A model generated the notes under the pieces. That model made no database searches, was not told where the DNA came from, and saw only the letters and a program-made list of their open reading frames with translations. The position numbers were made by a program, and so were the translations under genes. Below, piece by piece: positions 1 through 8,109 of a stretch of DNA of 64,000 nucleotides; within the stretch, counting starts at the first letter, position 1, and each line of letters starts with the position of its first letter. Source of the DNA: Agaribacterium sp. ZY112 (GTDB lineage: Bacteria > Pseudomonadota > Gammaproteobacteria > Pseudomonadales > Cellvibrionaceae); contig NZ_CP166840.1 of NCBI RefSeq assembly GCF_041346925.1, forward strand, positions 3,719,001 through 3,783,000, given 5' to 3'.

Positions 1-251
1 CTGTCAACACCCAAACCTACTATTACTGTATTTTTTGTTAACGCAAGGGCAAGCAATGCATACACTAATAGCGCGAAACAGGCACGTCAAAGGCAGGGAT
101 CAATAAAGCACTTATATCTAAATAATAAGACTACACAGGCCAGTTGAGATCAGGTAGGCTCAACTTCACACTTTAGTGTTTTTCAGCCTAACAGCAATTC
201 TAGGGAAGGAGTTGATGCAGCACGTATAACGGCGCCAGCACAGATTTAACA
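1..251. other. Intergenic region upstream of the diguanylate cyclase
   Basis: No gene is supported here. The only notable feature is a strong purine-rich ribosome-binding sequence (AGGGAAGGAG, 202-211) that sits before ATG 215 of a four-codon reading frame (Met-Gln-His-Val-stop, 215-229), and not directly before the cyclase start at 252. A promoter could not be assigned with confidence. Confidence 0.5.
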
Positions 252-1631
252 ATGACATTCAGCATTCGTACAAAATTATTTTTAAGTCACTTTTTAGCCA
301 TCCTACTTGTTAGCGGCTCTATTGGTTCTTTTTTCTATACAAGCGCCATTGACGAACTTACAGAAAGCTTACAGTCACGTCTCAAGCACAGCGCGGCCTT
401 GCTTGCGCAAAGCTTTGATGGTAACAAACTCGACAATATCGTCACTCGCAAAGACACCAACAGCCCAGAATACCGCTTTTACCAAAAAGAAGTGCGCGAT
501 CTCGCTGAAGCCAACCCTGATATTGCCTTTATCTATATTATGCGCAAAGACCAAAACAGCGCCCGCTTTATTGTTGACTCAGACCTAGAAGAGCCAGCAG
601 ATTTAGAAGAACTATACGATGAGTACATTCCTGAATTAATGTCAGGCTTTGATGTGGTCAGCGTAGACAATGAAGTCACCAGTGACCGTTGGGGCAGTTT
701 TATGTCTGGTTACGCCCCGATCCACGGTAGCGAGCACGCTTATTTGGTGGGCATCGATATGCACGCCGACACCTTTGATGCAAAGCTAACGGCACTGAGA
801 ACCCAAGGTATCGCCTCACTTGTTCTATCCATTATTTTTGCTTATGCCTGCGCCCACGTTTTATCGCGCAATATGCTCGCACGCATTCAAAACCTTTATA
901 CACGCTGCGCTGACTTAGCTCCCCTTAAAAACAATGCTGTACGCAACAAGGGCGACGAACTAGACCACCTTACAACAGCCTTTAATTACCTGCTCGATCA
1001 TATGAGCAAAACACGCGACGAGCTGGAGCGCCAAGTTCAGAGCCGTACAGCAGAACTTAAAACCAGCCACGACAAATTAGAACAAGAAGTCAGCGAACGC
1101 CGACGTATGGAAGAAGTTTTACAGGAATGCGCTCGCACCGACTACTTGACCAACCTCGTTAACCGACGAGAAATGACCAACCGCTTACAACACTGTGTCG
1201 CCATACATAAGGAATACTACATTCCCTTTAGCGTTATTCTTATCGATGTCGACCGCTTTAAATCTATTAACGATGAGTTTGGTCATGACATCGGCGATGA
1301 AGTATTGCGTGCATTTTCACTCACACTCAAAAGCCTAGTTCGCGAAGAAGATACGGTTGCCCGCTGGGGCGGTGAAGAATTCCTAATTTTAATGCCTGAC
1401 TCAGAGCGAGAGGCTGCGGTAAAACAAGCTGAGCGCATGCGCGAATCACTTAACTCTAAAAAGTTTGACGCAGAAGGTAAAAGCATCATCCTCAGCGCAA
1501 GCTTTGGTGTCTCTGAATACTTCCCTCAACACAATTTAGAGTTCACCCTAAAACAAACCGATCTTGCCTTATTAAGAGCCAAACAGCAGGGTCGAAATCG
1601 CGTCTTAACCACAGAACACAGCCTAGCTTAA
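252..1631 (+). CDS. Membrane-anchored diguanylate cyclase (HAMP-GGDEF)
   Basis: The 459-residue protein should make cyclic di-GMP from two GTP. A first membrane helix lies at about 8-30, a periplasmic sensor region follows, and a second helix at about 186-205 leads into a HAMP segment and a short coiled coil. The GGDEF domain fills the C-terminal 165 residues. Its signature reads GGEEF (373-377), an active variant. An RxxD inhibitory site (REED, 364-367) lies five residues upstream, so product inhibition is expected. There is no EAL domain. The start is fixed by an in-frame TGA at 213-215, and no good ribosome-binding site lies directly before it. The periplasmic domain was not recognised, so the signal is unknown. 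Confidence 0.93.
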   Translation: MTFSIRTKLFLSHFLAILLVSGSIGSFFYTSAIDELTESLQSRLKHSAALLAQSFDGNKLDNIVTRKDTNSPEYRFYQKEVRDLAEANPDIAFIYIMRKDQNSARFIVDSDLEEPADLEELYDEYIPELMSGFDVVSVDNEVTSDRWGSFMSGYAPIHGSEHAYLVGIDMHADTFDAKLTALRTQGIASLVLSIIFAYACAHVLSRNMLARIQNLYTRCADLAPLKNNAVRNKGDELDHLTTAFNYLLDHMSKTRDELERQVQSRTAELKTSHDKLEQEVSERRRMEEVLQECARTDYLTNLVNRREMTNRLQHCVAIHKEYYIPFSVILIDVDRFKSINDEFGHDIGDEVLRAFSLTLKSLVREEDTVARWGGEEFLILMPDSEREAAVKQAERMRESLNSKKFDAEGKSIILSASFGVSEYFPQHNLEFTLKQTDLALLRAKQQGRNRVLTTEHSLA

Positions 1632-1643
1632 ACAGCAGGCACA

Positions 1644-1669
1644 AAAAAGCCCGCAAACGCGGGCTTTTT
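1644..1669 (+). terminator. Rho-independent terminator after the diguanylate cyclase
   Basis: A perfect 11-bp stem (AAAAAGCCCGC, 1644-1654, with GCGGGCTTTTT, 1659-1669) has a four-base AAAC loop and a T-run built into the stem. It lies 12 bp after the cyclase stop and before the convergent end of gltX, so it may serve both directions. Confidence 0.9.
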
Positions 1670-1687
1670 GGAGTTTAATACAAAAGT

Positions 1688-3172
1688 TTAAGACAAGGCC
1701 GCGTACTCTTTTTCATAACGCTTCATCACCTTCTTACCTGCCCCCCCTAATACATTCACTGCATGACGTAGCCTTGCTCGGCTCAAATCAGGCCCAAGCA
1801 AGGCGGCACCATCCATAACAGAAAACGAAGACGTAGAACCTGCAATGGCGATAAATACAGGCGCTAGAAAATCCTTCATTTTAAAGCCCATCGCATCGGC
1901 AAGACTTTTTAGCTCGGTGAAAATCTGATCGCGCTGCCAAGTACGCAAAGCCTCTAAACGCCATAAGACAAATTGCAAAATTTTCTTTTGTTCTTCAGGC
2001 TCAAGCTTATTTTCAGCAAAACTTTGCTCATTAAGATCCAACATTCCGCTCGCTAGAAATGCAGCAGCAGGCACAAAGTCACTTAGGGTTTCCATACGCG
2101 GCTGCACTTGGGGCAAAACCTTAAGCAAGTTATCGCGATTTAATAACCACTCTCCCAAACGATCAGCCAGCTGTTCTGTATTTAAATCTTCACGAATCCA
2201 AAGCCCATTGAGCCAACTCATTTTTTCAATATCAAAAATCGGGCCGCCCAAGCTGACACGCTGAATATCAAAAGCTTCTTGCATTTGCGCTAAGCTAAAC
2301 TTTTCTTCGCCATTAGGCATAGACCAGCCCATACGACCAAGATAGTTACAAACAGCCTCGGGTAGGTATCCCGCGCGCTGATAATAAAGAATACCCGTTG
2401 GGTTTTTACGCTTACTCAGCTTACTTTTATCAGGGTTGCGCAACAACGGCAAATGACAAAACGTAGGGGCCTGCCAGCCAAAGTATTTATACAATAACAA
2501 GTGCTTAGGTGCTGAATTAATCCACTCCTCACCTCGAATCACATGGGTGATGCCCATCAAATGATCATCCACAACATTAGCTAGATGGTAAGTCGGCATA
2601 CCATCACTTTTGAGCAGAATCTGCGCATCAACAAGGGTCCAGTCCAGCGCCATTGTGCCGCGCAACATATCTTCTACATCGCAAGTGCCCTCTTCCTCCG
2701 GCACAACCATTCTCACAACAAATGGCAAACCTTCGGCTTCACGCTTAGCGTATTCAGCCTCATCCAGCTTTAGATCCGAGGCTTTAAGCGCGGTATGAAT
2801 TCCAGCCTCTTTTCGCTCGGCCCTAAGCGCGTCTAACTCTTCACCCGTGCGATAACACTTAAAAGCAAAACCCGCATCCAATAACTGCTGAACGTATTCA
2901 CCATATACGTGCTTGCGCTCGCTTTGACGATACGGCCCATGATCACCACCAACATCAGGCCCCTCATCCCAATCTAAGCCCAACCAACGCAAACTATCCA
3001 AAATAGCCTGCTCAGACTCAGGTGTTGAGCGACTTTGGTCCGTATCTTCAATACGAAGAATAAATTGACCACCGTGCTGACGAGCAAAACACAAGTTAAA
3101 AAGGGCAATATAGGCCGTGCCTACATGTGGATCGCCAGTTGGCGAAGGAGCGATACGGGTACGAACCGTCAT
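1688..3172 (-). CDS. gltX: Glutamyl-tRNA synthetase
   Basis: This class I aminoacyl-tRNA synthetase charges tRNA-Glu with glutamate in the cytoplasm. The 494-residue length is normal for the bacterial enzyme. The HIGH-type motif appears as [11 protein letters not shown] at residues 9-19 and the KMSKS-type loop as KLSKR near residue 255. A glutamate-specific zinc cysteine cluster is not obvious. The C-terminal third is the alpha-helical anticodon-binding region. It is transcribed alone, divergent from the nitroreductase gene and convergent with the cyclase. ATG at 3172 opens directly into the conserved N-terminus ([12 protein letters not shown]), so the start is secure. Confidence 0.97.
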   Translation of the reverse strand: MTVRTRIAPSPTGDPHVGTAYIALFNLCFARQHGGQFILRIEDTDQSRSTPESEQAILDSLRWLGLDWDEGPDVGGDHGPYRQSERKHVYGEYVQQLLDAGFAFKCYRTGEELDALRAERKEAGIHTALKASDLKLDEAEYAKREAEGLPFVVRMVVPEEEGTCDVEDMLRGTMALDWTLVDAQILLKSDGMPTYHLANVVDDHLMGITHVIRGEEWINSAPKHLLLYKYFGWQAPTFCHLPLLRNPDKSKLSKRKNPTGILYYQRAGYLPEAVCNYLGRMGWSMPNGEEKFSLAQMQEAFDIQRVSLGGPIFDIEKMSWLNGLWIREDLNTEQLADRLGEWLLNRDNLLKVLPQVQPRMETLSDFVPAAAFLASGMLDLNEQSFAENKLEPEEQKKILQFVLWRLEALRTWQRDQIFTELKSLADAMGFKMKDFLAPVFIAIAGSTSSFSVMDGAALLGPDLSRARLRHAVNVLGGAGKKVMKRYEKEYAALS

Positions 3173-3272
3173 TAGACTACCTCGATAAGGTTCTGAATCT
3201 GAGAATTGCGCGGATTATACTTGTGCGCTAGCCTGCGCTCCAACATTAGTTTATTTGATTGACGAGATAAGC

Positions 3273-3851
3273 ATGAGCAACTCCCCCCTGTTAGAAGCCC
3301 TGCACACACGCCGCTCCGTATTAGCGAACAATATGTGCGCACCTGGACCAAGCGATGAGCAAATTCAAGACATATTGAAAGCGGCCCATCGTGTGCCCGA
3401 CCATGGGAAAATCGGCCCTTGGCGCTTTTGGGTGTTTCAAGGTCAGGCCCGAGCAGACTTCGGCAACATACTGCGTCAACGCTTTGCAGAGAGAGAGCCC
3501 AAGGCCTCCGAGAAACTGCTCGAATTTGAAGCCTTGCGCTTTTTACGTGCACCAGTCGTTATTGCGGTCAGCTCCAAACCAAACCCTGAGCACAAAGTTC
3601 CTGTTTGGGAGCAAGAATTAAGCGCTGGCGCCGCATGCCAGAACATCTTACTTGCGGCCAAAGCCTTAGGCTTTTACTCACAATGGATAACGGAATGGTA
3701 TGCCTTTGATCAACAAATCAACGCCGAGCTTGGGCTCGAGGAACATGAGCGTATTGCAGGTTTTATTTATATTGGTAGCGCGAAAGATACGCCGAGTGAA
3801 CGAGCTCGCCCAGACTTAAATGAACGAGTCAGCTATTGGAAAGCTAAATAA
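3273..3851 (+). CDS. Nitroreductase family protein (YdjA-like)
   Basis: A predicted FMN-dependent oxidoreductase of 192 residues. The N-terminal signature TRRSV followed by an RVPDHGKIGPWRF block matches the compact YdjA-type nitroreductases, in which the arginine/serine pair contacts the FMN phosphate. The C-terminal half carries the AGAACQNILLAAKALG helix seen throughout the family. The reading frame is open from a TTG at 3255, but ATG 3273 gives the family-like N-terminus and is preferred. The natural substrate cannot be inferred. It is monocistronic and divergent from gltX. Confidence 0.88.
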   Translation: MSNSPLLEALHTRRSVLANNMCAPGPSDEQIQDILKAAHRVPDHGKIGPWRFWVFQGQARADFGNILRQRFAEREPKASEKLLEFEALRFLRAPVVIAVSSKPNPEHKVPVWEQELSAGAACQNILLAAKALGFYSQWITEWYAFDQQINAELGLEEHERIAGFIYIGSAKDTPSERARPDLNERVSYWKAK

Positions 3852-3861
3852 ACAAAGCATA

Positions 3862-3887
3862 AGAGAGCTCAATGCACTGAGCTCTCT
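3862..3887. terminator. Hairpin between convergent nitroreductase and mscS genes
   Basis: A perfect 10-bp inverted repeat (AGAGAGCTCA, 3862-3871, and TGAGCTCTCT, 3878-3887) with a six-base loop is followed on the plus strand by AGCCTTTT. It sits between two convergent genes and probably ends both transcripts. Confidence 0.7.
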
Positions 3888-3918
3888 AGCCTTTTAAAAA
3901 GCATCAAAGCACCTTAAA

Positions 3919-4788
3919 TTAAGCGCTTTTAGCCTCTACCTGATGCATATGCACATCTTGCTGAGGGTACGGTATGGTAATGCCATTAGCGTCGAAGCTT
4001 TCTTTAATTGCTTCAGTCAGCTCCCATTTCACCAACCAGTAATCGGCACTTTTACACCAAGGGCGAACAACAAAATTAACACTACTATCGGCCAGCTCAT
4101 CAACAGCAACAACAGGCTCGGGACTTTTTAATACCCGCTCATTGGCATTGATAACATCAAGCATAAGCTGTCTAGCTTTTTTCATATCGTCGCCATAACC
4201 AATACCCATTACCAAATCAACACGGCGAGTAGGCTTGGCGCTATAGTTCACGATTGTTCCGCTATAAATTTGTGCATTAGGGATAATAATCTCTTTGTTA
4301 TCACCTGAGCGCATGACGGTATTAAAGACCGTAATTTTCTCAATAATTCCCGCTTGACCACCCGCTTCGACAAAGTCGCCAATCCCAAAAGGCTTAAAGC
4401 CTATTAGCATAACCCCAGAAGCAAAGTTTGAAAGTGAATCTTTTAAAGCCAAGCCGATTGCAAGACCTGCAGCACCTAAAAGCGCAAGTAAGGATGTTGT
4501 CGGAATGCCCAATACGTCGAGCGCTACCAACACAACCACAAACTTCAAAAGCGTCGCTAAAATCGCCAATAGGAAATGCTGAAGTGCATCATCCATTTTT
4601 TTCAGCGACATCGCCTTATCAGCAAGATTGACAATTTTACGAGCCAGCCAAAAGCCAACAATATAAATAGCCAAAGCAATGGCTACATTGATCAAAAATG
4701 GAACCAGCAAATCCACCCACGTACCATCACTAAAAAAGCCGTGAGCCTGCTCAACCAAACTTACTCTTACTACTTCTTCATTGTCCAA
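3919..4788 (-). CDS. mscS: Small-conductance mechanosensitive channel, MscS family
   Basis: An inner-membrane channel that opens on membrane tension and releases solutes during osmotic downshock. The 289 residues are close to E. coli MscS. Hydrophobic helices lie at about 28-50, 68-90 and 95-120. The last is the alanine/glycine-rich pore helix (GAAGLAIGLALKDSLSNFASG). The MscS beta domain follows, with FKPFGIGDFVEAGG and the EIIIPNAQIYSG signature, then an alpha/beta C-terminal domain to about 280. It is a single gene convergent with the nitroreductase. Confidence 0.94.
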   Translation of the reverse strand: MDNEEVVRVSLVEQAHGFFSDGTWVDLLVPFLINVAIALAIYIVGFWLARKIVNLADKAMSLKKMDDALQHFLLAILATLLKFVVVLVALDVLGIPTTSLLALLGAAGLAIGLALKDSLSNFASGVMLIGFKPFGIGDFVEAGGQAGIIEKITVFNTVMRSGDNKEIIIPNAQIYSGTIVNYSAKPTRRVDLVMGIGYGDDMKKARQLMLDVINANERVLKSPEPVVAVDELADSSVNFVVRPWCKSADYWLVKWELTEAIKESFDANGITIPYPQQDVHMHQVEAKSA

Positions 4789-4865
4789 AACGACTCTCCA
4801 TTCAAATTAACAATGTATGCGATGGCCTGCATTTTATGGGAGTTTACAAGAATCGAGAAGAACTA

Positions 4866-7277
4866 TTAAAAATCAAAACGCAAACCAATTAACGGAAACG
4901 CCCTTCCCGATGAGGTGTTAAGCTCACCCGTACGCTCATTAAAGCTACTTTGGTTGGTATTTTCAGAGCCCAGAGCGTTAATGACATCCAAAAACGCCAC
5001 CACATTGCTTGGCCCCAAAGAACGCTGATAATCAACACGGAAGTTTAACGAGCTGTACATATCAAAACGCTCGTCATTACGTCCTACAATCTCTTTTGAG
5101 TAGCGTAAAGGCTGGCCATCACCAAGCACATTGTCATTGACAATATAACTGCTATCGGGGCGACCGCTCATTAACTTATAGCGAGCAGAAAACTTCCATC
5201 GCTGTGTTAATTCAAAAACGCCGCCCAAACCCAGAGCATGCGGACGCTGGTAGTCAGCATTGACACGACCAAAGCCATCTTTTGAATCAATTTCACTCTG
5301 GTTGAATGAATAACTAACATTCATAGACCAACGCTCAGAGAAGTAACGATTTAAGACAAGATCCAGGCCCTGTGAATAGCCCTCACCCTCATTACTGCTA
5401 ATACCAGTTGCTCTATCAGGAGAAGTAATTAAGTTACTGAGCTGCTGGTAATAAAGCTCACTCAATACATTCCATCCGCCCATGAAAGATTTAGACAGCC
5501 CAAAGCTAAGCTGATCGGTTTGCTCGCTTTCAAGCTCAGCATTAGCTGGGGAACGCGCACGAACCAATAAATCGGGTATTTGATAATAACGGCCAAAACT
5601 CGCACTGAGATTAATGCCAGAGCTCAAAGCCCAATCAGCAGCAAAACGCGGTGACAACAAAGACTGGGCAACCCATTCATCATAATCATAGCGTGCGCCA
5701 GCTCGTAAACTAAGCGCACCAAAATCAAACAACTGATCGGCATAAAGAGCCAGCTGGTTAACACTCTGCTCTAGCTCATTATTAATAAATTCAGGCTCAA
5801 GCAGCAGGTACTTTTGAGAAGGATCAGGCCGATAGTCATTTTGATCATAGACATAACGAACCCAGTCTTCTTTTAGCTCGCTGCGATAATCAACATCTAA
5901 ACGACTCAGCTGAAAACCCGCCTGAAAAGCCCCAAGACGATTGTCAGTCACTAAGCCAGTAAACCAACCGTATTCTGTTTGATTCTCATCCTGAACAAGT
6001 AAACCAGGCTTTACCGGAACATTAGACGCTGTTGGCGGCTGCGAAGACGCCAGATCAGGATAAGCCTCACCAATAGCAGAACGTTTTGCTGTCTGTCGAT
6101 AAAACACTCGCTGATCCAAACTAAAGAGATCAAACTCTTTTAACCAGCGAACAGAAGCGAGGTCGTTGTCTTGGCTCGAGTCAACCAGCAATACATCATC
6201 AATCTCATCATCGTCATTAAGCGCCAGTACATTATCAATATTGCGCTCATAAGTTTCAGGCGTATGAATTAATAAAACATCAAACAAACCATCACTTAAC
6301 TGCGTTGACGTTTTAAAAATAATATCCGTCAACTCGGGTGAGCCAATGTCCTCAATACCAATCGTTTCAAAAAAACGTCCAAAGTCGAGACTTCTTGCTG
6401 AAAAGAGTACGCTAGTATCATCATCAATATAACTGGGGCCATCATAAGTAAATTCGGGCCCTGCTAAATCTAAGCGGACACTAAACGAAGGCGACTCTGT
6501 ATTACCTGTAGCCACATTTAGATTTAACAAAGACCCCGAACGCCCAGAATACTGAGAAGACCAACCACCGGGTTGAAAATCAGCGCTGCCAATTAAATTA
6601 GGTGCAAAAATGGAATAGCGCCCGCCATCCAATTCCTCTTGCTCCCCAACACTTTCTTGGAAGTGAGTCACACTCGGAAACGGTACACCATCAACCAAAA
6701 TGAGATTATCGTCAGGACCACGACCACGCACACTGAAACTGGCAAAGTCACCTGTAGATACAAGCCCGGGTAAACCATCAAGCGCCCGCAAGACTTCACC
6801 ACCACTACCGGCAGCACTGCGCAGTTCCTCCCTATCCAAACTCGCTGAAGACGGGGCTGAAAATGAATTGTTAGAGCGCGCACGTCCTGCCAACACCAAG
6901 AGTTCTTCCTCTGCAAAAGCAGGCAGAAACATCGTTAATTGACTGACCTTATTATTGCGAACACGCACAGAAGGCTCAACAGCGACCTTAAGCCCTGCAT
7001 CCAACAAGCTAAGCTCATAAAGACCTTCAGCAAGGTTGTCAAAACGCAGCTTATTAGCTTCTTTATTTGCATCCTTGAACGCCAAGCTTCGCAATTCCCC
7101 ATCACGAGAGAGAAGCTGTAACTCCACAGACGACATCGAGGCGCCCTGCTCAGCCTCAATAAATACCGATAAGCTGCCACCTTCAGCCCAAACAGAGTTG
7201 ACGCCGATTAAAAAGAATAAGAAGACTAAACACTGACGCTTAAATTTTACTGCAGCAATTAGCTTTGATGTCATCAC
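4866..7277 (-). CDS. TonB-dependent outer-membrane receptor
   Basis: An 803-residue outer-membrane receptor for energised uptake of an unidentified ligand. A signal peptide covers about residues 1-31 (ending GVNSVWA). A short beta-sandwich-like N-terminal domain (about 33-120) precedes the plug (about 145-260, with LRALDGLPGLVSTG and FSVRGRGPDDNLILVDGVPF). A large beta-barrel follows and ends in the outer-membrane phenylalanine (GLRFDF). No convincing TonB box, Fur box or neighbouring transport gene was seen, so the substrate is open. The N-terminal domain and plug resemble carboxypeptidase-regulatory-like receptors more than classic siderophore receptors. Confidence 0.9.
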   Translation of the reverse strand: MMTSKLIAAVKFKRQCLVFLFFLIGVNSVWAEGGSLSVFIEAEQGASMSSVELQLLSRDGELRSLAFKDANKEANKLRFDNLAEGLYELSLLDAGLKVAVEPSVRVRNNKVSQLTMFLPAFAEEELLVLAGRARSNNSFSAPSSASLDREELRSAAGSGGEVLRALDGLPGLVSTGDFASFSVRGRGPDDNLILVDGVPFPSVTHFQESVGEQEELDGGRYSIFAPNLIGSADFQPGGWSSQYSGRSGSLLNLNVATGNTESPSFSVRLDLAGPEFTYDGPSYIDDDTSVLFSARSLDFGRFFETIGIEDIGSPELTDIIFKTSTQLSDGLFDVLLIHTPETYERNIDNVLALNDDDEIDDVLLVDSSQDNDLASVRWLKEFDLFSLDQRVFYRQTAKRSAIGEAYPDLASSQPPTASNVPVKPGLLVQDENQTEYGWFTGLVTDNRLGAFQAGFQLSRLDVDYRSELKEDWVRYVYDQNDYRPDPSQKYLLLEPEFINNELEQSVNQLALYADQLFDFGALSLRAGARYDYDEWVAQSLLSPRFAADWALSSGINLSASFGRYYQIPDLLVRARSPANAELESEQTDQLSFGLSKSFMGGWNVLSELYYQQLSNLITSPDRATGISSNEGEGYSQGLDLVLNRYFSERWSMNVSYSFNQSEIDSKDGFGRVNADYQRPHALGLGGVFELTQRWKFSARYKLMSGRPDSSYIVNDNVLGDGQPLRYSKEIVGRNDERFDMYSSLNFRVDYQRSLGPSNVVAFLDVINALGSENTNQSSFNERTGELNTSSGRAFPLIGLRFDF

Positions 7278-7408
7278 AACAAGATCTCAGAAAGAATATA
7301 AAAGGCATTGTACGCGACCTATCCACGATTGGATTAAAAAAAGCACAGACAACAACTAGTTATTTGTAACAAAAGACAGTAACAGCTGCGCTTTATGATG
7401 GCGCCCGC
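7278..7408. other. Receptor upstream region, no gene recognised
   Basis: AT-rich sequence between the receptor start and a possible small reading frame at 7409. It presumably holds the receptor promoter, but no operator motif such as a Fur box could be recognised. Confidence 0.4.
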
Positions 7409-7546
7409 GTGACACATAAAGACATCAAATCAGAGATCTATAAAGGGGATGGTGAGCTAACGTGGAATACGGGCAAATCATCGTGGGAACGCCCACTCAC
7501 GCTCCGTATCGTTCAGACATTTAATAAACAATGCCCTGAAGATTAA
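7409..7546 (+). CDS. Possible small ORF or gene remnant (45 aa)
   Basis: A GTG-initiated frame of 45 codons sits between the receptor start and the small exported protein. The frame is open from just after a TAA about 35 bp upstream. The composition is hydrophilic with coding-like residue use (for example GELTWNTGKSSWERPL), but there is no ATG and no convincing ribosome-binding site. I do not recognise the product. It could be a short gene, a decayed C-terminal fragment, or chance. Confidence 0.2.
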   Translation: MTHKDIKSEIYKGDGELTWNTGKSSWERPLTLRIVQTFNKQCPED

Positions 7547-7583
7547 GCAGGTAAAGATGCCTAATACAAAGCTTAAATAAAAA

Positions 7584-7769
7584 TTAAGAGCGGTCGGAAG
7601 CTCTTGCCTTGAGCAACCCTAAAGTAAGTAAAACTAAACCAAACAAGCTTAGGTATAAGGGCTCTGAAGTCATAAATGACGAAGAAGCTTCGGTGCCCGA
7701 AGCAATCACCGGTGAAGTGAAGGCAATAAGCATTAACGTCAGTAATCTTTTCTTAATTTTAATATGCAT
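7584..7769 (-). CDS. Small exported protein with PEP-CTERM-like tail
   Basis: A 61-residue hypothetical protein with two hydrophobic segments. The N-terminus is a signal peptide (KKRLLTLMLIAFTSPVIASG, cleavage likely after residue 23). The C-terminus reads SEPLYLSLFGLVLLTLGLLK followed by a basic ARASDR end. That order, a proline after Ser-Glu, a glycine-rich helix and then arginines, resembles PEP-CTERM/GlyGly-CTERM sorting tails. The mature middle is only about 15 residues. No sorting protease gene is in the window. A single-pass membrane miniprotein is the alternative. Confidence 0.5.
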   Translation of the reverse strand: MHIKIKKRLLTLMLIAFTSPVIASGTEASSSFMTSEPLYLSLFGLVLLTLGLLKARASDRS

Positions 7770-8015
7770 GGCACTGACCTAGTTGAATCACAATTAACAT
7801 CCATGTGAGCCTAATAAAAAAGCAGCCCACTAAACGGTGCTAAAGCAGGCGCCATGCCAACATTAAGCCCCAAAACTTCCCTTTAAAAACAACCACTTAC
7901 AGAGCCATAAAAAATGAGCATTTATTTTTATGACATTGACGTTAAAAAAACCGACAATAAAAATACAATAGAGAAATGAAGCAGAAAAATACGTGACCTA
8001 GTACACACAAAAAAT
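7770..8015. other. AT-rich intergenic region
   Basis: Nothing coding is supported. The stretch is low in G+C with several short A-runs. It probably carries the promoter of the small exported protein on the minus strand. No operator or RNA structure was recognised apart from the terminator that follows. Confidence 0.4.
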
Positions 8016-8053
8016 AAAAGGGGCCTTAGATTGACAGATCTAAGGCCCCTTTT
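8016..8053 (-). terminator. Strong terminator after the PAS histidine kinase
   Basis: A perfect 16-bp stem (AAAAGGGGCCTTAGAT, 8016-8031, with ATCTAAGGCCCCTTTT, 8038-8053) has a six-base loop. On the minus strand it is followed by TTTTATTTTTT, so it terminates the kinase gene that ends at 8110. Confidence 0.93.
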
Positions 8054-8109
8054 ACTTAAGTGCTGTAAAGCTTATCGACAAGAGTGAATGACTAAATCAA
8101 TAAATAAAG

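Noticed and set aside
3172..3552. A 126-codon minus-strand frame starting next to gltX
   Set aside because: It lies antisense to the nitroreductase gene, has a composition unlike a real protein and no ribosome-binding site.
7278..7408. Fur box ahead of the TonB-dependent receptor
   Set aside because: No stretch resembles the GATAATGATAATCATTATC consensus, so iron control cannot be claimed.
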